A DNA stretch of 64,000 nucleotides from positions 244,479,540 to 244,543,539 of the forward strand of contig CM054060.1 in the NCBI GenBank assembly GCA_028641055.1. The letters are read 5' to 3'. Below the pieces are notes generated by a model. The model was given only the letters and a program-made list of their open reading frames with translations, was not told the origin of the DNA and did no database searches. The stretch is from Alopecurus myosuroides (taxonomy: Eukaryota > Streptophyta > Magnoliopsida > Poales > Poaceae). A program made the position numbers and the translations under genes. Positions 48,312-58,499 of this stretch are shown piece by piece (within the stretch, counting starts at the first letter, position 1; the number at the start of each line of letters is the position of its first letter).

Positions 48312-49954
48312 ATGGGTTTTCCTAGTGTTGATGCTTGCAGTGCTACGTTTTGGAAGGAGGATGCTAGTGGGATTCCAGCAAAAGATTTGTTCCACTTTAC
48401 AGCAGACATCAAGGAAAGTCAAGTTACTATTACCCTTGATAAAGGTACACGGTATAATTTTGTTACTCCTGAGGTTGTTGAAGAATTGCAGCTGGATCCA
48501 CACACATGTGATCCATTTAGGTTACCTACATATGATGATGAACTTATTATTACTCACATAGTTTTTGTTCCATTAACCATTCATGGCCATAAGGAGAAAA
48601 TTTTATGTTATGTGATGCCCAGAGATATTATTTGTTCTCATCTTTTGTTGGGAAAACAATGGTGCACTAAATATAGAGTTAATTTTGATAGCCATTATCC
48701 TGATTTACAATTCTTTTGGAACAATAAGAAAAATTGGATAATACATGCACGGCTTACACAATTTCAAAGAATTAGACATCAACCCTTAATTTCTGCTCAA
48801 ATGCTTGAAAAGCAAAGACTTGAAAAACTTGAGATGCAAAGAATTGAGCGTTTAGTTATGGGATTTGTCGAGGTTGAGAAGACATGTGAGGTTGTTTCTA
48901 CTAACGTAATCATGTCTACTCCTAGTGTTGTTTCTTGTGATATGCAGGTTACTTTTGAAGAAAGGGAGCCACCTTAACTACAACCTGCATCACCACTTGA
49001 GATAGATGAATTGGTACCTACTAAATCTGAGGAGGATGTCATTGATAAAGGTGCTAATTTCGAGCTACAAACTTCAAGTGCTGAATTTTGTGAGTCTACT
49101 AAATTGCTAGTTGATTCTTATGAGTTAACAAGCATAGATAGTCCATCTACATATGATAATGTGCTAATTTCAAAATTTAATCATGTGGTTTTGATTTCAC
49201 ATAAGGAAGTACTTGATAAAATACCACCTAATGATATTGTGAATTACATCATGTTAAATGAACCAATTAATGTGCAATGTGCTATGAAAAAGGTTGTTAA
49301 AATTTCATATGTCAATTCTAGCACCTATGCTTCTTGTTTCACTTTTAATATGATTGGTGACTATAACATGAATGAAATTTTTATGGTGGATCAAATATGT
49401 ATTACTTGTGATAAAATGGCCAAATTGAACATTGTGTTACCTTGGTTAGATGGTTTACAATTTCCTACATGTGAGCATGATTTTACACATATGTTTGGTT
49501 TGCCACAAAACTTGTTAAGTACATGTGCTAATAAATTATACTTCACTTATATTTGCAAATTGAGTTGCAACTTTTATAATGAGAATAATAAACTTGTTAA
49601 CACCTTTGAGTGTACTACTAAAAATAAATTTGATCATAGATCTTCTGTGAGAACACTTGATTTGATACTAAACAATAAAAATTTATACATACATGTCTCT
49701 CCTTTTGATCATGATTTTATGAGCTTCACTTATATTTGCAATTATGATTGCTATTTTATGAGATGCTATGACAATTATGTGATATTTACATACAAATTTC
49801 GTGGTCACATGTCATATGGACAATTTTATGATATGATAACAACTAATGCACCTCATTATAGATATATGTATTGTGCATACACGTTGTTCTTTTTGTTTAT
49901 TCCACTTTTAGCATACAACAAGCCGAGGACGTCTTGTCTTGAAGAAAGGGAGGA
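48312..49954 (+). pseudogene. protease-like protein of the tandem element, copy 2
   Basis: Same protein as at 39794. Here the frame is open through the protease-like part with SHLLLGKQW, then stopped by TAA at 48975-48977, and open again from 49011 into the LTR. The copy-1 stop and frameshift are absent. The catalytic position is again D-K-G. A protein without this one stop would exceed 600 residues. Confidence 0.7.
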
Positions 49955-50847
49955 TGATCAGGATATAATAGGGATCCATGGTGAATGTACATGCTTGAGT
50001 TGGAAGGAAATATTGAGCCTCGCTGATGATTATTATAAGGTGAATTCTTTCCTAGTAATAAATATTGTTTGTGATTATAAGAATGTTATACTACCTAAGC
50101 TATTGCATTATGTATTAGCAGGGTTATTGTTAACACAAATATGGATGGAGGAAGACCTCAAGACTTGCTGGAAAACAACATGGAGATGATGGAAACCAAA
50201 CTTACAAGTGTTCAAAACAAATGTGCAAGTGTGGAAAACAACTACAGGAATGTTCTTCCATACTAAGGAATGGTGAAAACAAGAGGAGGGCACCCCATTG
50301 AAGATCAATGCGCCATATAAGAAAGTCCTAATTCAATTAGGCATGGCCTGTATGCCATAATGGCCGAACCCCCTAAAGTTGGGTCGGTTTGTATCCCTTC
50401 CTAGTCCAAGTAGGAGTCCTAGTAGAGTCCTCCTAGTCCAAGTAGGAGTCCTAGTCCTAGTAGGAGAGGTCCTTGTCCAAGGAGCCCTCCACCTATATAT
50501 ACTCCCCACCTGCGTGTGGAAGAGGGAGAACAAGTTTAAACCAAAACCAATGAAACCCTAGCCTCTAGATTGTATTGCTGCTAAGCATTCATCTTGAAGT
50601 TTACCCTTGCAAAGTTGCGTGATATCTTGTTATTCCATCTGGGAATAGGGGGATATAGGACCACTTGTGATCTTTGATTACTTGTGCAAGAGTGTGTAGT
50701 TGAGAATATCCAAAGAGCTTGATTGTTGTTGCATCTGGCAACAGGGGTCAGCTGAGTGAGAGGTCTCAGTAGCACTAGTTATCCATATATCAGAAAAATA
50801 CAAAAAGAGAGAGAAGCTCAACGAGAAGATCGGGCCACCCCATATCA
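49955..50847 (+). repeat. LTR C of the tandem element
   Basis: 893 bp, ending ccatatca, followed by the target duplication GGTCT and the LINE sequence. A two-base gap relative to A and B lies near 50770. Confidence 0.88.
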
Positions 50848-51735
50848 GGTCTTTTGCTTGGATTATCAGGAATCCAGGGATCCACCCATGCCTTTATAGA
50901 ACTGCCATCACCAACTCTCTTTATAAGACCAAGTTTTAGAGCTTCTCTTCCGTGAAGTATAGCTCTCCATGTATGAGAAGCACCATTCTTCCTCCTTGCT
51001 GACATAAAATCCCCTGAATGAAAATATTCCCCTTTTAGCACCTTAGCACATAAAGAATTAGGATTAGTGAGAATCCTCCGACCTTGTTTAGCTAACATTG
51101 CTTGGTTAAATAATTCAAGATCTCTAAAGCCCATACCTCCCCCCCTCACATTTAGGGATAGCAAGTTATGTCCAGTTCAACCAGTGCATTTTCCTGTTTT
51201 GATCATCACCTCCCCACCAAAATTTAGCAATAACACTTGTAATCTTTTTTGCATAGCTTCTTGGAGAGTTTAAAACAACTCATAGAATAAGTTGGGATTG
51301 CTTGACATATAGCCTTAATAAGTACTTCTCTACCAGCACTATTGAGGTGTTTAGGCACCCATCCATTAACAAGCCTTTTAATTTTTGATAAAATACCTTC
51401 AAACTCTGAATCAGTAGATCTCCCAAGGGAAGTAGGGAGACCTAAATATTTCTCCACAAGTGCCTCGTTAGTGATCTGAACTGCCGAATGAACATCTTCT
51501 TTCATTGATGTAGTGCAATTTGAGCTAAAAAATATTGCCGACTTATCCTTATTTACTAGCTGACCCGATCCAAGATGGTACCTCTCAAGAATATTATTGA
51601 TCCATTGTGCACCTGTCAGGCTAGCATCAGTAAAAATAATGCAGTCGTCAGCAAAAAAACAAATGTGAAATCCAAGGTGCATGTATCCCAACTCTGACCC
51701 CTCTAGTAATATGGCCTGCACCAACATGCTTAAAT
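50848..51735 (-). pseudogene. LINE 5' piece: reverse transcriptase C-terminal part
   Basis: The frame at 51224-51727 contains the RT catalytic motif as FFADDCIIF, then NKDKSAIFFSSN and YLGLPTSLGRSTDSEF. It continues, after a frame break near 51200, with GGGMGFRDLELFNQAMLAKQ and WVDPWIPDNPSKRP, the classic plant LINE order. It joins in frame to 36397-37128. The N-terminal RT and endonuclease are missing: the piece is cut at about 51735 by Tat-type sequence. Confidence 0.8.
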
Positions 51736-51842
51736 AAACATGTTAATCCTTCCGAGCAGAGGACACAGGATCTGTTGAGCTGCCCGAAACCTCCTTGTGT
51801 GAGAAGCTCCACCCGCAAAACCAGGTAGCCCGTACTCAGGAA

Positions 51843-53461
51843 TTACGGCTGCCCTCGAAGGACTTGGAGACCTTCGGGTGGCTTCTGTGCTAGAACATCT
51901 CCTTCGGCAACTTCTTTCCTCTTCATAGAGGGAACCGAGGAAGCATACTGCCCAGGGCTGATGGTTTGAAGGCTGCTATTGGAGAGAAAGTCAAAACAAA
52001 GACAAAGGAAAGGGAAAAGATTCTCGACTAAAAGGCAACGCGCAAGAAAAACTTACTCGTCTTCATCATCGTCATCCAGAATGTCCACATTCCAGGCGGT
52101 GGGAACCTTTGACTTGCGGCCTGGGGGAGGAAGCACATTCAGAGGCGCTACCTGGAGAGGCTCAGTCGCCTTACCATACCCATCGCCCAAGGAACTGTCC
52201 TTGGAAGTGGCTTCGTCATCCCCGTGCCTGCGGCGCTTGCGGTGATGGAGTTGATAGCTACCCGAGTCTTCCACGTCGTCCGAAGAGTCCTGCTCGGAGC
52301 TCGAGTCAGCTTCAGCAACGCTGGTTTCGAGAGGGGCCTCGATGTTGCTCGCCAGGAGATCCGAGGCGTCTTCAGCCAAAACTGGCGGGTAGCATGTTGC
52401 TACCTTCAAGCTCTACAAAAGAAGAAGAAGAAAAAGAGAGAAGAACTTCAGTCGACAAAATTTCAGACTGCAAAGAGAACAAATAAGAACAGAGAAAAAC
52501 TTACATCAGCTGGAGGAGGTTTCGCTGCCTCAAATGGCTCGAGAGAACAGGCCGAGAAGGCCTCTCCTTTCTTCATCTTGGTAATGGTTGCAATCTTTTT
52601 CCCGAACTCGGCGTTCAAGAGAAGGTCTTCGAAGACGCGGCTCGGGTCCTGCGTACCTTGATACTCCAACATAGTCGAAGGCCTATCTTGAAGGGGCTGG
52701 ATCCTCCGTCGAAGAAAGACAGTCGCCAGATGTAATCCATTCAGCGGAACCCCCATCGCCTTGCCGCGGAAGCTCCCCACTTTCGCGAGTAGAGGGGAAA
52801 CGATCTTGTTGTCCTCGGCGGCAAGCTTATGCGCCCATGATTTCCTGCGCTTCAGAATCACGAATGGATGGAACTCATGAGCTCCACCCGCGCTGTTGTT
52901 GATGACATATAACCACTTCTTCCGCCATCCTTGCGTGGAATCGACGAAGTACATCTCCGGGTAGGGGATGTCCGTCTTCGCCTGGATCCCGAACCCGCTG
53001 GTGCGCAGCGGCTCCCCCTGCTCGCCTAGTCGCGATCTCTCTCGGAAGATGCGCACCTTGAACAGGGCCTTCCAGAGGCCCCAATGCAGGCGGATGCAAA
53101 GCACGATAAAGCACGAGATATGCTTAATCGCGTTTGGAGGCAAGTCATGGAGCTGTATGCCATAGACATACAGCAATCCAAGAAGAAAGGGGTGGAGTGG
53201 AAGAGATAGACCGCGCGAGACGTGCTCTGAGAAGATCACACGCTCGTTTGCGCGAGGATTTGATACCTCTTCTTTCTTGGGGAGGTGCACGCGCTTCTCG
53301 CCGTCGGGAGGCAGCAACCCCTCTCGTTGCATCTCATTGAGGCTCTTCCTAGTGGTGTTGGCGGAACGCCAATCGCCTGATTTCACGGCGGGCGGCGCGG
53401 AAGCGTCTCCGACCTCCTTCGACGATGATGCAGCGGGGCTGCGTTTCTTCCCTCCGGCCAT
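51843..53461 (-). CDS. antisense PF04195-type gene of the second Tat element, three exons
   Basis: Exons 52505-53461, 52057-52412 and 51843-51975. GT-AG introns and consistent phases give 1446 nt (481 residues plus stop). The N-terminal third carries the same domain as the gene at 13403 (FSEHVSRGLSLPLHPFLLGL, PPNAIKHISCFIVLC). The middle is globular, the second exon is acidic and ends in an Asp/Glu run, and the last exon is short. It lacks the coiled coil and C-terminal domain of the first gene, so it may be truncated at the LINE junction or end early. A TATA-like tataagt lies about 95 bases upstream. The protein's function is unknown. Confidence 0.65.
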
Positions 53462-53556
53462 GAGAGCTCTTTGGTGCTTGCAGAATGAGAGGTGTGCGCG
53501 AGGAGGAAGAAAGGGAGCAAATGGCAGGGAAATTTACCCATTTCCTAAGGACGGCT

Positions 53557-53563
53557 ACTTATA
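53557..53563 (-). promoter_or_regulatory. TATA-like box of the second antisense gene
   Basis: Minus strand reads tgtataagtag, 96 bases before the ATG at 53461, in the same relative place as the TATA box of the first antisense gene. Confidence 0.5.
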
Positions 53564-53863
53564 CACAGGCCGAGATGATCTGAACCGTAGATCTGGTGAC
53601 GTGGCGCTCATCGCGGCCGCCACGCGTGAAGTGGAAACGAGGCGGCGGTGAACACTTATCTCTGCCACGATCTTTACAGCAGAACGTGCGCATTTACGGC
53701 GCGTGGCTCGCGGAAAAACCGGAAACGGCCTCTCGTTTCTAGTCAAAAAGCTGACAAGGTAGGCCATCATGCTCTGCTCCGCTCTTGTCACGTCCCATCG
53801 GGAGGAGTCAGAACGGGCAAGTGCGCAATGACATCATTGCGCACCTCATCAAACGCGACAATG

Positions 53864-54160
53864 CTTTCGCATAAAGTCCCTAACACAAGATCTCTTTCGT
53901 ATGGGCACATCAAAGGGCAGAAATTCTTTCGCATAAGCTCCCTGACAAGAAATTTCTTTCGTATGGGCACATCAAAGGGCGAAAATTCTTTCGCATAAGC
54001 TCCCTGACACGAAATTTCTTTCGTATAGACATGACAAGACACGGGAACTCTCCCGCATACCTACCCACACACGAAATCTCTCTCGTATAGGTACAGCAAG
54101 GCCCCTGAACACGAAAATTCTTTCGTATGGGCAAAATATTACAAGTGCAAAATTTCTTTT
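53864..54160. repeat. 62-bp tandem array, about 4-5 degenerate units
   Basis: ctttcgtatgggcacatcaa recurs at 53894 and 53956, with a diverged copy (tttcgtatag) at 54018: spacing 62 bases each. Further diverged units follow to about 54160. Each unit also carries ctttcgcataagctccctga. The array lies between the antisense promoter and the 3' LTR. Confidence 0.8.
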
Positions 54161-54793
54161 GCATAAGGACAACAAGAAGGAAAATCTCTCCACTCGGAAA
54201 CTCTCAAGATAATACTCGCGAGTGTGCAGTTCCTGCCACTCTGACACACGACGTATTTACACATCCTTGCCCTGGATCGTTTGGCCGACTAGGCACATCC
54301 GGATGCCGTATTCTTTCGAGTACGAAGGTAAGACCCAAAGATCTCTCTTATGGGCCTGGAATCGCACTCAAGCTGCGTCCTCCGGTAAATTTCCGTGTCA
54401 ACAACACGAAGAAAAATCCTAGCGGACGCGCCGGGTACCCCTATAGGTTAAGTTCGACTCGGTAAGACCTCTACGACCCAGTCGCAATGATCACCTCGCC
54501 GAATTCGAGTCGGAGGTCTCGAATTTGTGTAGGCCAGAACTGTTTTTGCTCTAGATGCAATTAATTGGCCCTGAGCTTTCGGGAGAGCCAAACAACTGAG
54601 CCATATCCTTCTGCGAAAACAGTCGAAACGTAGGCACATTCATCGCTCAATGCTCGAGTACAAGAAGCGCATCGCGCACAGGGTATGCACCCTCTAAACA
54701 TCGAACAGTTGAAGCAATCTATTGAAAGAAATCAAGACAAACTTTGAGCGTCTACCCGACAGATTCTCGATCGAGTAAACGCTCGGGGGCTAC

Positions 54794-55289
54794 TGACGAG
54801 GGGATGAATCCTAGACCTATCGGGTGAGGCTACCCGGTCCAAGGACCAAGACCTATGCCCGAAGGGAGATGCCATAGACAGTTCTAAAAGGCCTAATCAA
54901 GGCCCACCCGCATGGCCTTGATGGTCAAGAAAGGAAACTTGTAACCGTCTTAAGGTTAGGGTTTGTATCCCCCGGGTACGGTTTGAGACCTGGCCACCTA
55001 TATAAGGCCAGGAGAACCACCGGGAGGGGGACCAAGCCATATCACACCACCAAAGCCTTGAGATTGAGATCTGACTCTCGACTCGAGCACCCTCCCCCCC
55101 CATTGTAACCGGTCTATTGCTAATACAGATCGACAGAAGCAGGAGTAAGGGTTTTACCTCTACGAGGGCCCCGAACCTGGGTAAATCGTGCCCCCTGTTT
55201 GCCGACGATTGTCACCAGCGCCTACACGTTCTCCTAATCGAAACCCTATCGGTTCACCCCGAAGGACTTGTTGAGATGCATATTCGACA
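54794..55289 (+). repeat. 3' LTR of the second Tat-type element
   Basis: 496 bp from TGACGAGGGG to TTCGACA, preceded by a polypurine tract. A TATA-like ctatataaggcc near 54990 fits the LTR promoter. The right end is set by the CGACA terminus, shared in element sense with the first Tat LTR; no target duplication can be checked because the left end is lost. Confidence 0.6.
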
Positions 55290-56419
55290 GACACTCAACT
55301 CTGGAGCCGTGGAGATTCATGGCGAAGGACGTCCAGAACATGTGCTTGGTCAGCAAAGGCACCATCAACACATCGTAAGAACTTTTCACAGCATCGACAT
55401 GATCAGGGGCGAAGCCAAAAAAAATATCGTTGATATCACTCTAAAAAAATTACCGGGGTCATTTCATATTTAGGGCTATCTTCAGCACGCGTGAATGGCT
55501 GCATTCTAGACGTATTTCATGAGCCGCGGCATAAGCTTGATTTCTCTTTTTTTGGTGGTTAATCTTTATGGCCATCCCTCCTGCTGGTTGAGTTGTAACA
55601 AATTTGTTTCGAATAATAGCCGTGTGCATCAATTTGATGCAGAGGCTGGAATTACCCATTTCAAAAAAAAAAACTACTCATACCTATGAGAAATAGTGGG
55701 AATCCATTAATGTCATTTGACACCAGTGATTGTATGCTAGCTCAGCCCCGGACATGATCGGTACTATCAAGCAAACGAGGTTACAATGGATAATCAACTA
55801 AGTTCACTCAAATAATAAGCATCTTTGTGAGTTTCTAGGATAGGTTGTTTGTCACTACCGTTGGTTTGGCATACTGGTTTAGAAAATACATTAACTATAG
55901 ACAAACCGTATGGTTATATGAGAACCTCGTGGCGGACAATTCGTGTCGAATAGGTAGAAGTTGGGGAAGATCAAAAAAGTGCGGGCAAATGACTCCTGAG
56001 GTATAGGGAGTCGTGTGTTCTGAAAATTTCGAGAATCCTATTTCTAAAAAAGTCTAAAAAAAGTTTGGATATAATCAATGTAATATTTTACAATCATGGA
56101 AAATCTCGATGCAATGTTCTTGGTGTCCGTGGCTACACAAAAATGATAAAGTCCAACCATTTTGTAGTTTTTTTAAAAAAGTTTTGAGATAATCAATGAT
56201 GCATCTTACAACCATATTCAATATATTTAAATTCAGCGCTGCAAAAAAAAAATCACACCTTGTCATTTCTTCTTAGGCTAGAATATGAAGTATTTGACAT
56301 TGAGATTTTACACGGTAATATATACCGTTGACTACATATAAAAACAGAATTTTTAAAAGTTTCAAATATGATTTTTCTAATTACCATTAATTACACGGTA
56401 ATATGTACCGTTGACTACA
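55290..56419. other. unassigned AT-rich sequence
   Basis: No supported ORF. The first 200 bases may be old repeat sequence; the rest is AT-rich. A pair of 30-base near-identical repeats lies at 56310-56339 and 56393-56422. Confidence 0.4.
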
Positions 56420-56422
56420 TAA
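56310..56422. repeat. 30-bp direct repeat pair with internal dyad
   Basis: acacggtaatatataccgtt (56310) recurs at 56393 as acacggtaatatgtaccgtt, both followed by gactacata. Each copy contains the dyad acggta/taccgt. The right copy ends exactly in the TAA target site of the Harbinger-type element. Confidence 0.65.
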
Positions 56423-56527
56423 GGGCATCTCCAGCCGTCCCCCCAGAGCCCCCCCAAGGGGCTTTTTTCGCGGCGGAAGCGGCGAATAGCGCCGCTTCTT
56501 CACCACTCGCCCCCCCCCCCCAGAGGC

Positions 56528-56600
56528 CCAAATAGCGCCGTTTCGGCGCTATTTGGCGCCGCGGCACCCAGGCCGAACCCAGCCCGCTGGGTTCGGCCTG
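56528..56600. repeat. two perfect adjacent hairpins in the Harbinger-type element
   Basis: First: ccaaatagcgccg (56528-56540), loop ttt, exact complement 56544-56556. Second: caggccgaacccag (56569-56582), loop cccg, exact complement 56587-56600. Both are subterminal. The gcgccg/agcgccg motif also recurs near the right end (57710-57730). Confidence 0.85.
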
Positions 56601-56837
56601 GGGGGCGAAACTGCGAGGCCGCGCGGGCGGGCCAACGCTGTCAGTGACGCGCCGGGAAAGCGCGGGAACGGAAACCCCCGCCCGTGACTTCCTTCTCGGC
56701 GCCCGCGCCGTCAAAGGCTGCCGGAGGCGGCCGGCCAGTGCATGCAGCGGCGACACGCGTGGCCAGTCAAAGTCCACCGGATTAATGGCGGTGCGGCAGC
56801 GGCGACACGCGCGGCGCGGCGACTGGCCCAGCCAGGC

Positions 56838-56845
56838 TATAAAAA
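56838..56845 (+). promoter_or_regulatory. TATA box of the ORF in the Harbinger-type element
   Basis: tataaaaa, 85 bases upstream of the ATG at 56923 in an otherwise GC-rich region. It argues against the ATG at 56644 being the start. Confidence 0.7.
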
Positions 56846-56922
56846 CGGTGGCCGCGCCCTCCCCGTACGCACATTCTCGACCCCTCCTCGCCGTTCTTTC
56901 TCCACCTTCGAACCCCGCCGCA

Positions 56923-57516
56923 ATGGAGAACCACTGGGAGGCGTGGCCCGAGAGCGACGACGACGAGCTGCAGCCAGCGCAGCGAGCTGCACCGGAGCCG
57001 CAGGTGGTGGCGCCGGAGCAGCCGCCCGAGCACGACGAGGCGCGCGAAGCACGGCGGGCTGCCCGCCACTGGAGGCGCGAGGTGAGGAGGCAGCCGGTGT
57101 GGCCCGAGCAGCACGCCGGGCTGCACTCCTTCGAGACCTCGCAGAACGAGGACGCGTACCGCAAGGTGCGCGGCGTCCTCGAGCAGGCCGCGGCGGCGGC
57201 GGAGGCAGCCGCCGTTCGGGCCTCCCTGGAGACGCACCAGCGGGAGGAGGCGGCGCAAGCGGTGCGCCGCCAGATGGCCCGGCGGGCTGCCTCCGTCGAG
57301 CAGGAGGGCGTCATCGCCCTCTACGAGGCGCAGCGTGAGGTGGCGCTGCAGGGTGAGCGGCGGCGCAACCGCCCGCCCTCTGAGCAGGCGCAGCTGCACC
57401 GGCTGCGCCTGCAGGCCCGAGCGGAGCGGGCGGAGCAGCGCCGTCTCGCCGCGGCGAGCCAGGACGGAGCTGGACCCTCCAACCAGCACCGCCACGACGA
57501 AGACGACGAAGCGTAG
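56923..57516 (+). CDS. Arg/Glu/Ala-rich helical protein of the Harbinger-type element, function unknown
   Basis: 197 residues, starting MENHWEAWPESDDDELQPA. After an acidic start comes a long run of charged helix rich in Arg, Glu, Ala and Gln (about 40-180), and an acidic tail (HDEDDEA). It probably forms coiled coils. No DDE, Myb/SANT or zinc-finger motif is seen, so it is neither of the two usual Harbinger proteins in recognisable form. The start is chosen from the TATA box. Strong GC bias makes long open frames likely by chance, but the promoter and position support a real gene. Confidence 0.5.
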   Translation: MENHWEAWPESDDDELQPAQRAAPEPQVVAPEQPPEHDEAREARRAARHWRREVRRQPVWPEQHAGLHSFETSQNEDAYRKVRGVLEQAAAAAEAAAVRASLETHQREEAAQAVRRQMARRAASVEQEGVIALYEAQREVALQGERRRNRPPSEQAQLHRLRLQARAERAEQRRLAAASQDGAGPSNQHRHDEDDEA

Positions 57517-57786
57517 ACGTAGGCGTAGTCATCGCGTAGTATCCGCTGTTTTTAGTTTAAATTTATCGTTTTAGCTTTAAATTCGCGCAGAATATGTACG
57601 CAGTTTCAAATTTCAATAAAATTTCGACTAGTTTTTCAACTGCGTTTGTTTGGGCCGATTTGTTGGGCTCGGGACGCGACTGGGAAACGCGCCCCCCCAG
57701 GTTCCAGAATAGCGCCGTTTAGCGCCGCGGCGGCACCAAAACGGCAGCGTTTTGGGCCCTGGGGGGCGCAACGGCTGGAGATGCCC

Positions 57787-58499
57787 TAAGACTCACGCCC
57801 CATTGTGAGTTTCCGAAGAATATAACCAGTGCACGTTGACTTGACATCTTTCTTTCCAATGCCCCCTTTCTCTCCAATCTCTAGCGAATTATGTTCGTTA
57901 GTGAGAAGTGAGAACCCGTGTGAATCCGTTTCATAGTACTCTGCTATGGAATTAGCAAATGCAGGTAGCTAACTACACCGAATATTCTCCCCATGGATAT
58001 ATGTCTCTCCATCAGTAGACAAATCCATGCCGGATGGATCTATCTCCTCATAGTTTTGGATGCGCCGCGACGGTGCGATGCATCCGGCCACGGAGAGCCG
58101 TGCATGCCACAAACGTTGGCCCTGTACCAAGTCAACCCCAGACCGACTTGTACCTCTGCACGTCCATTTCCTTTCCCTCGGATGCCAGCTCTTCCGCAGA
58201 GGCAGTATTCTTCTCCCCCCGCCAATTGGCACCCTTCTCTCCCTCGCCCGCTTTATCTCATCGCCATTGCTCCAGAATTTGCAATGCTGTGTTGCACTTG
58301 CTGCTGCATTGGTCGGTGTCACGATCGATCCAGGAATTAAGATGGCCATAATTAAGCCGGCGGCGCCATTGATCTCCTCCAGTTTCCCCCGCAGCTAGCT
58401 AGCTCGTTTTCTCGCGCGCAAACAAAAACACCTCACCACTGATCGGCCTTGCTCCTCCCGGCCGGCGCTCAGCGCGATCGATCTCTGCCTGGTTCCGCG
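57787..58499. other. upstream region of the syntaxin gene
   Basis: Contains the promoter and 5' leader of the syntaxin gene. Several short overlapping frames exist on both strands but none is supported. No clear TATA box. Confidence 0.4.

Larger units (their letters stand above)
37129..50847 (+). mobile_element. non-autonomous LTR retrotransposon in LTR-internal-LTR-internal-LTR arrangement
   Basis: Three LTRs (37129-38023, 41436-42330, 49955-50847; about 895 bp, TGATCAGG...CCATATCA) flank two similar internal regions. The single target duplication GGTCT (37124-37128 and 50848-50852) encloses the whole array. The PBS ttggtatcagatt follows the first two LTRs, and a polypurine tract gaagaaagggagga precedes the second and third. 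Internal regions encode only a degenerate protease-like protein, with no RT or integrase. The layout fits unequal recombination between LTRs at one locus. The second internal region also holds a 4.2-kb solo LTR. Confidence 0.85.
51736..55289 (+). mobile_element. 5'-truncated Tat-type LTR element: antisense gene, tandem array, polypurine tract and 3' LTR
   Basis: Same layout as the 3' part of the first Tat element but in the opposite orientation: an antisense PF04195-type gene (minus), a non-coding stretch with a 62-bp tandem array, the polypurine tract ctcgggggctac (54782-54793) and an LTR starting TGACGAGGGG. Its pol and 5' LTR are absent from the window. The first element's LTR starts TGACAGGGGG in element sense, so the two are related but distinct families. 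Confidence 0.7.
56423..57786 (+). mobile_element. PIF/Harbinger-type DNA element carrying an unrelated ORF
   Basis: 1364 bp with terminal inverted repeats gggcatctccagccgt / acggctggagatgccc, flanked by the target duplication TAA (56420-56422 and 57787-57789). A 3-bp TAA/TTA duplication and this terminus are typical of PIF/Harbinger elements in grasses. No DDE transposase is encoded, so movement would need a transposase from elsewhere. It contains a TATA box and a 197-residue ORF. Confidence 0.8.

Noticed and set aside
53864..54160. CRISPR-like repeat spacing
   Set aside because: The units are contiguous degenerate tandem repeats in a plant retrotransposon, without unique spacers.
56644..56922. 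Upstream ATG extending the Harbinger ORF to 290 codons
   Set aside because: The TATA box at 56838 lies inside this extension, so transcripts should start after it.
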